DNA from: Lachnospiraceae bacterium | GTDB taxonomy: Bacteria > Bacillota > Clostridia > Lachnospirales > Lachnospiraceae | Length of the DNA stretch: 38,006 nucleotides | Direction: 5' to 3' | NCBI GenBank assembly: GCA_030825115.1 | Contig: JAPJQL010000034.1 | Location: 1 to 38,006, forward strand | Part shown: piece by piece, positions 16,237 to 23,148 of the stretch | How the letters are laid out: each line of letters begins with the position of its first letter | Numbering within the stretch: the stretch's first letter is position 1 | Made by a program: the position numbers and the translations under genes | The notes under the pieces: model-generated | Databases searched by the model: none | What the model saw: the letters and a program-made list of their open reading frames with translations, nothing else | Told to the model about the DNA's origin: nothing

Positions 16237-18384
16237 TTAGTCTCCTTCTGTATATTGTCTCAAGATTTTTTGAATCTCGTCGATATTAATGGGTTTGGAC
16301 AAATGTGCCTGTATGCCGTGGCTAAGAGATTTTTCGATATCTTCTTCAAAGGCATTTGCAGACAATGCCACGATCGGGACGCGTTCTGCATCAGGGTGCG
16401 TGGAGCTCCGGATCTTCTGGGCAGCGTCTAAGCCGTTCATAACCGGCATTTGAATATCCATGAGAATCATGTCGTAGCAGCCTTCTGGTGAGGCTGTGAA
16501 TTTTTCAATCGCTACTTCTCCGTTTTCAGCAGTATCCACTATGACTCCGATGTCCATCAAAAGGTCCTGAAGGATTTCACGGTTAAGTTCATTGTCCTCC
16601 GCCAAAAGAATCCGTTTGCCGGAGGTGTCGGCAGGTGTTTTACTTTCCACAGAATCCGATGGGACCTGTTTTGTGAGATTGGATGGCTCCAGCGGAAGTT
16701 CGATCACAAACCTGGTTCCGACTCCCGGTTTACTGTCCACGTCTATCGTGCCGTTCATCAGCGTGACCAGATTATGTACGATGGCAAGTCCGAGTCCGCT
16801 GCCGATATGTGAGGATGTAAGAGAAGACTTTTCCTGCTCGAACGGTTTGAAAAGGTTTGGCAAAAATTCCTGCTGCATCCCAATACCGGTATCCTCAACC
16901 GTAAACCGTACCCGAAGAAGGCTGTCCGTTTTGCTCAGTTCCTCGTACCGCAACGTGATCGTTCCCTCTTCAGGCGTGAATTTGATGGAGTTTGAAATCA
17001 AGTTTACAAGGCACTGCCTGATCCTGAGTGCATCCCCCAAAAAAGCGGTGTGGCAGGAAGGGGGACATTCCAGAAGCAACTCCAGCTTCCTCTCTGCAGC
17101 AGGATAAAGGGTCAGCTCTATCACATTATCCAGCATTTCGCGCATGTCGAACAGATTGTGGGCGATGCGCATCTTCCCGCAGTCCAGCCGGCTCATATCC
17201 AGCATGTCGTTTATGATCTCAATGAGGTACTGGCTGGATTTTCTTGCTTTTTTCAGGTAATCAGCTACCGGGTCGCCGGTGTTCAGCCTGCGCATGGACA
17301 GTTCCAGCATACCTACAATGGCGTTTAGCGGGGTACGGATGTCGTGGGACATCTTGTTCATAAAATCGCTTTTTAATTCGGCTTTTGCATTTTCCAGCTG
17401 GATCTTCTGGTTGATGCTTACATAATGGAAAATCCAGACGAGGAAGAGAATAGATATCGTCATAAGCATCAGTGCGATCATGACAATGACAAAATTCATC
17501 CCCCGAAATGTCTGGTGTGCCGTGATCGAGATGGGGATTGCCACCACGATATTCCGGCTTCCGCTATCAGGATAGCTTTGGATGAGCCAGGTCTGGTCCT
17601 GGACAGATGCGACGATTTCTGCCTGTTCCTGATTGATCAGCGCCTCCTGCAGTTCGTTTACTTTTTTCTCTTCTGCTTTTTCGCTCTGAAGGATCTGGAT
17701 GAAGTTGTAGCCTTTAAAATAGTTGTTTGCTGCTGCTACAGCGGGACGCAGAAGAATTGCCCCGTTATTGTCCACAACATAGGCAGCACCCTTATCGTCA
17801 TATAGTGTGGTAGCAGCGATATCAGCATATGTTTTTGCATCTACCAGTTTTAAGAGCCCTGCGATCTGTTGGCCGTCGATCACAATATCATGCAGCGGAG
17901 CAGCAAAAATCCAGAAATCACCTTTACCCTGAACCGTGGCAAAATCAGAACTGATTCCTTCTGCATGAAGCATGTTTTGTGTAAGCCGCTTGCTGGAGAT
18001 CACAACAGGTTCTCCCTTCAGCGAGATGTACGTGCCGCCTGCTGTCATCAAATACAGGTCTTCGGTGACGGCAAGCGCCTGATTTGCCTCCTCTAAGGAA
18101 GATACGTCTGCATAAGCCAGGATTCTGGAGGCCTGCATAAGCTCCGTTTCAAACTGAGCCCGAAGGAGGCTGAGTTTTTCCGAAATCAGCATACTGAGCT
18201 GTCCTGCAGAGGCAACACGCTCATTTTGGATCGACTGGTTTAACTGCCGGTAGCCGATGATAAAGGTGCCCAATTCGGCGCAGACAAGCACGGCCAGCAG
18301 AATCGTAATGTGGCGGAAACTGGTTTTCATTTCGCCCCAGGCCTTTTTTATATGTCCGGTCATTTTTTGAACCAAAAAATACAC
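16237..18384 (-). CDS. Hybrid histidine kinase with Cache-like extracellular sensor
   Basis: A 715-residue sensor kinase. One transmembrane helix lies at about residues 25-45, and a double-Cache-like extracellular domain at about 46-295 (contains AAYVVDNNGAILLRP). A second helix at about 296-320 is followed by HisKA with H347 in MSHDIRTPLNAIVGM. The ATPase domain has LISNSIKFTP and GSGLGLAIV, and the receiver has D643 in LMDIQMPVMNG and K in LSKPINID. It lacks Hpt and output domains. I take the GTG at 18384, preceded by AAGGAG at proper spacing. It is the first gene of a three-gene minus-strand operon. Its kinase and receiver are close relatives of those in the 11564 gene (SSQYL-(I/L)-INDMLDMSR-type blocks shared), suggesting duplication and division of sensor inputs. 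Confidence 0.93.
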   Translation of the reverse strand: MYFLVQKMTGHIKKAWGEMKTSFRHITILLAVLVCAELGTFIIGYRQLNQSIQNERVASAGQLSMLISEKLSLLRAQFETELMQASRILAYADVSSLEEANQALAVTEDLYLMTAGGTYISLKGEPVVISSKRLTQNMLHAEGISSDFATVQGKGDFWIFAAPLHDIVIDGQQIAGLLKLVDAKTYADIAATTLYDDKGAAYVVDNNGAILLRPAVAAANNYFKGYNFIQILQSEKAEEKKVNELQEALINQEQAEIVASVQDQTWLIQSYPDSGSRNIVVAIPISITAHQTFRGMNFVIVMIALMLMTISILFLVWIFHYVSINQKIQLENAKAELKSDFMNKMSHDIRTPLNAIVGMLELSMRRLNTGDPVADYLKKARKSSQYLIEIINDMLDMSRLDCGKMRIAHNLFDMREMLDNVIELTLYPAAERKLELLLECPPSCHTAFLGDALRIRQCLVNLISNSIKFTPEEGTITLRYEELSKTDSLLRVRFTVEDTGIGMQQEFLPNLFKPFEQEKSSLTSSHIGSGLGLAIVHNLVTLMNGTIDVDSKPGVGTRFVIELPLEPSNLTKQVPSDSVESKTPADTSGKRILLAEDNELNREILQDLLMDIGVIVDTAENGEVAIEKFTASPEGCYDMILMDIQMPVMNGLDAAQKIRSSTHPDAERVPIVALSANAFEEDIEKSLSHGIQAHLSKPINIDEIQKILRQYTEGD

Positions 18385-18521
18385 ATCCTCTCCTTATAAA
18401 GAAATTCAACTTCCCGCATGGCTTTATAACGGAGATGGCTGGTCAAGAACTTAAGAATAGCAAGTGGCTGCGTCTGCCTGCGGAATACATTTGATGGGGC
18501 ACCGAAAAAATCCGTGTACCT

Positions 18522-18572
18522 ATTATATATAAGATTACAGTGATTTCCGGTAAAAGTCAATTGACATTGTCA
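18522..18572 (-). promoter_or_regulatory. Upstream region of the kinase operon: TATAAT box and overlapping palindromes
   Basis: On the minus strand a consensus TATAAT lies at 18527-18522, about 135 bp before the kinase start, with no good -35 at 16-18 bp. Upstream of it, at 18556-18572, are two overlapping palindromes, GTCAATTGAC and TGACATTGTCA. A dependent (activated) promoter with an operator would fit. The promoter is not proven. Confidence 0.35.
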
Positions 18573-18579
18573 GCTACCG

Positions 18580-19350
18580 TTAAAATCCATTTACAAACCG
18601 TGCGGCAGCGGTTCCTGCGGCAGTTCCCACTTCGTTGTAAGCCTTCTGATAATAGTGAAATTCATCTTTCATAAGGCCGCGTGCACGCATGGTGTGAAAC
18701 TGGTCGCAGACGAGTGCAACATCCGGAGATTCTGCCGCAATCTCGAGCTGTGCCTGCCGGATGCCTTCATAGCAAAATCCTTTGTCACCGTTGTACTCGC
18801 CGACAGCGATCAGGAAGCAGGTTTCGATTCCCTTTTCTTTTAAACGGGCAAACATATTTTGGAAGCCTGTCTTATAATCGGCAGGAGATGTTGAAAGGTC
18901 GCCGTCGGTCTCTCCCTGGCACCAGAGCATATACCGGTGGCGAACCGCTATGTCCTGTTCTTTCAGATAACGATCTGTCCGGTCCAAGCGGTCCAGCGCA
19001 TCGGACAGATAGTCCTCATTTCCCTGCCATTCCCTGATGCTGGAGCCGCCTTTGCTTGCCGAAACGCCGATAACGGGGATGCCCGTCCCGGCATAGTATG
19101 CATTGATAAAGGCAGTTACCAGGGAACCGGTCTTCATGCCCGGTTCATAGATGCCGCCCGGCTTATTTTCATGCGCTCCGAAGGGCTCTGTCACCGGGTG
19201 CAGATGCCCCGGATCGGAAATGGCGCGGTATTCATATCCGGCCCCGGGGATAAGCGCAGGCGCAGCCTCCGGCCACTGCCCGGAGGTGATGCCGCGTCCT
19301 GCCATATTTGACTGACCGAGAAAAAGAAACAGGTCATATTTGTTTTTCAT
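18580..19350 (-). CDS. SGNH hydrolase, sialate O-acetylesterase-like carbohydrate esterase
   Basis: This 256-residue protein belongs to the sialate O-acetylesterase/CE6-type SGNH family. The nucleophile S14 lies in FLFLGQSNMAGRG right at the N-terminus. The block MLWCQGETDGD follows the family pattern, and the C-terminal DxxH pair is D229 and H232 in KDEFHYY. No signal peptide is visible, so it would act in the cytoplasm on imported acetylated sugars. I start it at ATG 19350 because GGAGGAC lies just upstream and GQSNMAG is normally close to the N-terminus. The longer frame to 19548 runs through the promoter region. It is transcribed towards the kinase operon with a 195 bp gap. Confidence 0.85.
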   Translation of the reverse strand: MKNKYDLFLFLGQSNMAGRGITSGQWPEAAPALIPGAGYEYRAISDPGHLHPVTEPFGAHENKPGGIYEPGMKTGSLVTAFINAYYAGTGIPVIGVSASKGGSSIREWQGNEDYLSDALDRLDRTDRYLKEQDIAVRHRYMLWCQGETDGDLSTSPADYKTGFQNMFARLKEKGIETCFLIAVGEYNGDKGFCYEGIRQAQLEIAAESPDVALVCDQFHTMRARGLMKDEFHYYQKAYNEVGTAAGTAAARFVNGF

Positions 19351-19387
19351 ACTGTCCTCCGTCTTTCTGAAACATGATATATACCAC

Positions 19388-19415
19388 ATTATACAATGGG
19401 GCGATGTAATGTCAA
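19388..19415 (-). promoter_or_regulatory. Promoter of the SGNH esterase gene
   Basis: On the minus strand a perfect TTGACA (19415-19410), a 16 bp spacer and a perfect TATAAT (19393-19388) lie 37 bp before the ATG at 19350. Both boxes match consensus, predicting strong basal expression. Confidence 0.8.
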
Positions 19416-19447
19416 GAATTATCATATTGGAGAACCTGCCGATTTGC

Positions 19448-19476
19448 TTGAACTTTGGTATTGTTTGTATTATACT
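19448..19476 (+). promoter_or_regulatory. Promoter of the Hpt gene
   Basis: TTGAAC (19448-19453), a 17 bp spacer and TATACT (19471-19476) lie 43 bp before the Hpt start. It is divergent from the esterase promoter, with the two -35 boxes about 32 bp apart, so a shared regulator could act on both. Confidence 0.7.
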
Positions 19477-19519
19477 GGTTATAATGTTCTGGATAACAAA
19501 AGAGGGAAGGCAATAGGGT

Positions 19520-19876
19520 ATGGATCTTGAGAAATTATATGGAACCATTGGTTCTGATTATCATGTGGTTTGTGAGCGGTTTTGCGGGCATGAACGGTTG
19601 ATTGAGAAGTTTGTGAGATCGTTTGTGGGGGACATGACGTTCTGCAATCTGGCGGCTGCGGCAGAGAGGTTTGATTATCCGGAGATTGAGCGCCAGGCGC
19701 ATACGCTTAAGGGCGTTGCCGGGAATCTGGGTTTTGACCGGCTGTATCGGGCATGTGACATACTGGTTTCCTGCATCCGTTCCGGCCAGCTGGATGAAGT
19801 TCCCGAGAACTTCCAGAAGGTAGGGACGGAGTACGGGATGGTATGTGATATGGTTAAAGACTTGATGGAGAACTGA
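19520..19876 (+). CDS. Stand-alone Hpt phosphotransfer protein
   Basis: This 118-residue cytoplasmic four-helix protein has the Hpt signature RQAHTLKGVAGNLGF, where H61 would be the phosphorylated histidine. It contains no kinase or receiver. In multi-step phosphorelays such proteins take phosphate from the receiver of a hybrid kinase and pass it to a response regulator. The two hybrid kinases at 11564 and 16237 both lack their own Hpt domain, so they are the obvious donors. The gene has its own promoter and terminator and is oriented away from the kinase operon. No response regulator gene is found in the window to receive the phosphate. Confidence 0.88.
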   Translation: MDLEKLYGTIGSDYHVVCERFCGHERLIEKFVRSFVGDMTFCNLAAAAERFDYPEIERQAHTLKGVAGNLGFDRLYRACDILVSCIRSGQLDEVPENFQKVGTEYGMVCDMVKDLMEN

Positions 19877-19905
19877 GCCGGGAAGAAGAGACCGGCTGTT
19901 TTTTT
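19876..19905 (+). terminator. Terminator of the Hpt gene
   Basis: AGCCGG (19876-19881), a 10-base loop, CCGGCT (19892-19897) and then GTTTTTTT form a classical intrinsic terminator starting at the last base of the Hpt stop codon. Confidence 0.85.
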
Positions 19906-19932
19906 CGGCAGTGAAAAATCCTGCCGGGGGGA

Positions 19933-20988
19933 TCACCAGATCCCCAGGGACTGCTGCAGAACCAGGCTGACTGCCGTGATGGCAGCCCAGCAGGTGAATC
20001 CGAGCAGGATGGATTTGCCGCCGGTCTTTACCAGCTTTACAAGATTAGAATTGAAGCCGATCGCTCCCATTGCCATGACGATGAAAAACTTGCTGATCTG
20101 TTTGAGTGTGCCAAACACCTGATTTGCGGTGTCCAACGCCGCTCCGGTAACGTATGTCGTGATGACGGTCGTGATGACGGAGGCGAGGATAAAGTAAAGC
20201 ACAAACGTTGGAAAGACAGATTTTAAGCTTACCTGGGCATCGGAGTTCTGGCGGATCCGGAGATACGCAAGAACCAGGGTGATCGGGATGATAGCCAGGG
20301 TACGGGTCAGTTTTACGATGGTCGCGTATTCAAGCACAGAGCCTCCGGTCCCGTGGATGGTATCCCAGGTGGAGGCGGCAGCGGTCACGGAAGAGGTGTC
20401 ATTGACAGCAGTACCGGCAAACAGACCGAATCCGTCGTTGCTGAGTCCGAGCGCTTCTCCGAATGCAGGGAACAAAAGCGCCGCCAGGATGTTGAAGAGG
20501 AAGATGACGGAGATGGCCTGTGCGATCTCCCCGTCGTCTGCATCGATGACCGGAGCGGTCGCTGCAATGGCAGAGCCTCCGCAGATGGAGGAGCCGACGC
20601 CGATCAGTGTTGCAATCTTAACCGGGATACACAGTTTTTTGCGGAGTACCAGCGCGACCAGCAGGGAGATGGTGATCGTGGAGATGATGATCGGGAGGGA
20701 TGTCATCCCTACTTGTTTCACCGTGGCAAGGTTCAGGCCAAATCCCAGCAAAACGACTGCGTACTGCAGTATTTTTTTTGATACAAATGTGATTCCGCCG
20801 CGGTAGGGGGATTTATCTTTGATCATGGTTCCGAGGACCATACCTGCGAGTATGGCGAGGACCGGCGCGCCGATCAGTTCGAGTCCCGGGAACGCGCGCA
20901 CGAGAAGCCAGGACGGCAGGGCGATCGTGAGGCAGAGCATGGTTCCTTTTATCGTTTCTTTGTAGTGGTTGTTCATGATGTGTCTCAT
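19933..20988 (-). CDS. YeiH/UPF0324-family putative sulfate exporter
   Basis: The 351-residue inner-membrane protein has about ten hydrophobic helices and the conserved family blocks GLNLATVKQVG, GVGSSICGGSAIAA and GLFAGTAVNDTSSV. Members are annotated as putative sulfate or sulfonate-related exporters, but the substrate is not well established. Translation may start at ATG 20988 or at ATG 20976, and the AAGGA motif is closer to optimal for neither. The gene is divergent from a LysR regulator, the same pairing as yeiH-yeiE in enterobacteria, which supports regulation by that neighbour. Confidence 0.88.
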   Translation of the reverse strand: MRHIMNNHYKETIKGTMLCLTIALPSWLLVRAFPGLELIGAPVLAILAGMVLGTMIKDKSPYRGGITFVSKKILQYAVVLLGFGLNLATVKQVGMTSLPIIISTITISLLVALVLRKKLCIPVKIATLIGVGSSICGGSAIAATAPVIDADDGEIAQAISVIFLFNILAALLFPAFGEALGLSNDGFGLFAGTAVNDTSSVTAAASTWDTIHGTGGSVLEYATIVKLTRTLAIIPITLVLAYLRIRQNSDAQVSLKSVFPTFVLYFILASVITTVITTYVTGAALDTANQVFGTLKQISKFFIVMAMGAIGFNSNLVKLVKTGGKSILLGFTCWAAITAVSLVLQQSLGIW

Positions 20989-21006
20989 TCCTTTCTATGG
21001 TTTCTT

Positions 21007-21035
21007 ATGATAGCATCGACCAACCATAAAGTAAA
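21007..21035 (-). promoter_or_regulatory. Promoter of the YeiH-type gene
   Basis: On the minus strand TTTACT (21035-21030), a 17 bp spacer and TATCAT (21012-21007) lie just before the gene. The A/T-rich DNA between this and the LysR promoter is the likely binding site of the LysR protein. Confidence 0.55.
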
Positions 21036-21065
21036 ATTATTTATATTTATCTAGCGCAAATTTTA

Positions 21066-21074
21066 TGTTATGAT
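21066..21074 (+). promoter_or_regulatory. Extended -10 promoter of the LysR gene
   Basis: TGT-TATGAT at 21066-21074 is an extended -10 element 27 bp before the ATG at 21101. A strong AAAGGAGGGG ribosome binding site lies between. No clear -35 is seen, as is common for extended -10 promoters. Confidence 0.5.
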
Positions 21075-21100
21075 AAAGGCAGGGGAAAGGAGGGGTTATT

Positions 21101-22000
21101 ATGTTGGATTTCAGGGTGGAGACATTCTTATGTGTTTGTAAATATTTGAATTATACGAGGGCGGCGGAGGAGCTGTCGCTGACCCAGCCTGCTGTATCCC
21201 AGCATATCCGTCACCTGGAAGAATATTATGGGCAGAAGCTGTTTACCTATGACAGGAAGATGCTGACGCTGACTCCGGCGGGAGAGCAGCTGAGGAATGC
21301 GATGCTTGCCATGCGGCATGACATGGTACATCTGAAGCATGATCTGGCGGAGACGGGCAGCGGGATCAAGCGGCTGGACTGGGGGGCTTCCCTGTCCATC
21401 GGAGAATTTTTGCTGCCGGATCTGCTGTCCGGTTACCTGAGGCGGCATCCGGGGATCCAGATCGATTATCATCTGGCCAATACAGAGAGCCTGCTGGACT
21501 GGCTGGACAGGGGAATCATCGATTTTGCTTTTGTGGAGGGGAATTTTCCCAAGCGGGAATATGATTATGTGACGATTAAAAGCGAGCGTTTTATCGCGGT
21601 ATGCGGCAAGGATTATAAGATGGAAGAGATGGGGAAGGTCTCTGCGCTGTTCCCCCATACTCTTCTTTTGCGGGAGGAAGGTTCTGGAACGCGGCGGATT
21701 CTGGGGGAATATTTAAAGTCCGTGGGGTATTCGTTTGACGATTTTTCAAGAATCTGCACTATGAACAGCCATCATATGATCCTGCGGCTTCTGGAGGACA
21801 ACTGCGGCATCAGTTTTGTCTACGAAATTGTAGCGAGAAAGGCGATCAGCGAGAACAGGCTGAGAGAGTTTACGGTGCCGGGCTTTGATATGCGGCATGA
21901 GCTGAACTTTATCTGGAAGAAGGGAAGCATCTACCGGGAGTATTATCTGGACCTTCTGGAAGATTTTTACGGGATTGAGCTTAGCGGGAGAAATGCCTAG
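21101..22000 (+). CDS. LysR-family transcriptional regulator
   Basis: This 299-residue regulator has the LysR N-terminal winged HTH (about residues 1-60: YTRAAEELSLTQPAVSQHI, then LEEYYGQKLF) followed by a periplasmic-binding-protein-like effector domain from about residue 90. It is divergent from the YeiH-type exporter at 19933 across about 112 bp, the classical arrangement in which the regulator controls its neighbour in response to a small ligand. By analogy with YeiE/CysB-type proteins the ligand may be sulfur-related, which is inference. Confidence 0.92.
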   Translation: MLDFRVETFLCVCKYLNYTRAAEELSLTQPAVSQHIRHLEEYYGQKLFTYDRKMLTLTPAGEQLRNAMLAMRHDMVHLKHDLAETGSGIKRLDWGASLSIGEFLLPDLLSGYLRRHPGIQIDYHLANTESLLDWLDRGIIDFAFVEGNFPKREYDYVTIKSERFIAVCGKDYKMEEMGKVSALFPHTLLLREEGSGTRRILGEYLKSVGYSFDDFSRICTMNSHHMILRLLEDNCGISFVYEIVARKAISENRLREFTVPGFDMRHELNFIWKKGSIYREYYLDLLEDFYGIELSGRNA

Positions 22001-22080
22001 GCTGTGTGACCGGGGGACGGCGGCTGAGACTGGCGGCTGGGCGGAAATCATGGGGATGCCTATGCAAACAGATATCTTTA

Positions 22081-22089
22081 TGTTATAAT
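22081..22089 (+). promoter_or_regulatory. Extended -10 promoter placed against the exonuclease start codon
   Basis: TGT-TATAAT (consensus extended -10) ends at 22089, only nine bases before the ATG at 22099. Transcription would begin about 22096-22099, giving a leaderless or nearly leaderless mRNA. No -35 and no Shine-Dalgarno sequence is visible. Confidence 0.6.
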
Positions 22090-22098
22090 ATTCCCACT

Positions 22099-23109
22099 AT
22101 GAAAAATTATATTGTTTTTGACTTAGAGTGGAACCAGAGCGCGCGCGGAAAAGAGGACTCCGTGGAAGATTTTCCGTTTGAGATCATCGAGATTGGCGCC
22201 GTGAAGCTGGATGAACAATTTCATATAGTAGACGAGTTTCACCGGCTGATCCGCCCACAGGTCTATACCCAGATGCATTATATGATATCGGAAGTGACGC
22301 ATATGGATATGCATGAGCTGCAGGACCACGGGGAAGCTTTTGTGACGGCGATGGAGGCATTTACCCGTTGGTGCGGCGAAGATGCGGTATACTGTACCTG
22401 GGGGTCGATGGATTTGACGGAACTACAGCGAAACCTGGTATATCACCAGATGGAGAATCCATTTCCAAAACCGCTGTTTTATTATGATGTGCAGAAGTTA
22501 TTCGGGCTGTTTTATGCAGACGACAGGCGGGTATCTCTTGATGCTGCGGTCGAGCAGATGGGGCTGTTGGAAGAGCGACCGTTTCACCGGGCGCTGGACG
22601 ACGCCTACTATACCGGGCGGGTGCTGGAGCAGATGGATATCGCGCAGATCAAGCCGTATGTATCCCTGGATTATTATCGCCTTCCGGAGAATCAGGATGA
22701 GGAAATCTATCTGGTATTCCCCAATTACTCCAAATATGTATCCCGGATATTCCAGGATAAAGAAGAGGCCATGGAAGACAAGACGGTGACAGAGATGAAA
22801 TGTTACTGTTGCCGGAGGACTCTCCGAAAAAAGGTGCGGTGGTTTACCCCGAACCAGAAGATTTATTACGGGCTTGCAGTCTGCCCGGAACATGGATATC
22901 TGAAGGGGAAGATCCGGATCAAGAAGGTAGACGATGTCCGTGTATATGCTGTAAAGACTTTAAAGCTGATAGATGAGGAAGATGCCCAGAAGATCATGGA
23001 GCGCAAGGACGATGTGAGGAAAAAACGGTCTGAGCGGAATAAGGCGAAGAAGCTTCGGGCGAGGGAGATAATGAAAAAAGTGCGTCAGAAGAATGCGGAT
23101 GCAAAATAA
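22099..23109 (+). CDS. DEDDh-family 3'-5' exonuclease with C-terminal zinc-knuckle-like segment and basic tail
   Basis: The 336-residue protein begins with an exonuclease domain of the KapD/RNase T-like group. Metal-binding acids are D8 and E10 (IVFDLEWN), D105 (WGSMDL), and H163/D168 (FHRALDDA), so the catalytic set is complete. A second segment carries C235, C238, C262 and H265 (CYCC...CPEH), a plausible zinc site. The last 50 residues are rich in lysine and arginine (RKKRSERNKAKKLRAR), suggesting binding to RNA or ribosomes. I start at ATG 22099 because homology begins immediately there; the longer upstream frame shows no family similarity. There is no Shine-Dalgarno sequence and a -10 box sits nine bases upstream. 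Substrate (RNA or DNA) is not determined. Confidence 0.85.
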   Translation: MKNYIVFDLEWNQSARGKEDSVEDFPFEIIEIGAVKLDEQFHIVDEFHRLIRPQVYTQMHYMISEVTHMDMHELQDHGEAFVTAMEAFTRWCGEDAVYCTWGSMDLTELQRNLVYHQMENPFPKPLFYYDVQKLFGLFYADDRRVSLDAAVEQMGLLEERPFHRALDDAYYTGRVLEQMDIAQIKPYVSLDYYRLPENQDEEIYLVFPNYSKYVSRIFQDKEEAMEDKTVTEMKCYCCRRTLRKKVRWFTPNQKIYYGLAVCPEHGYLKGKIRIKKVDDVRVYAVKTLKLIDEEDAQKIMERKDDVRKKRSERNKAKKLRAREIMKKVRQKNADAK

Positions 23110-23114
23110 CAGGT

Positions 23115-23148
23115 CAAAAAAAGAGGGCGCCAAGCCCTCTTATTTTTT
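23115..23148. terminator. Bidirectional terminator between the exonuclease and carboxypeptidase genes
   Basis: AAGAGGGC (23121-23128), a 5-base loop, and GCCCTCTT (23134-23141) are flanked by A-rich DNA upstream and ATTTTTT downstream, so the hairpin has a U-tail in both directions. The stop codon of the minus-strand carboxypeptidase (23142-23140) lies within it. Confidence 0.85.
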
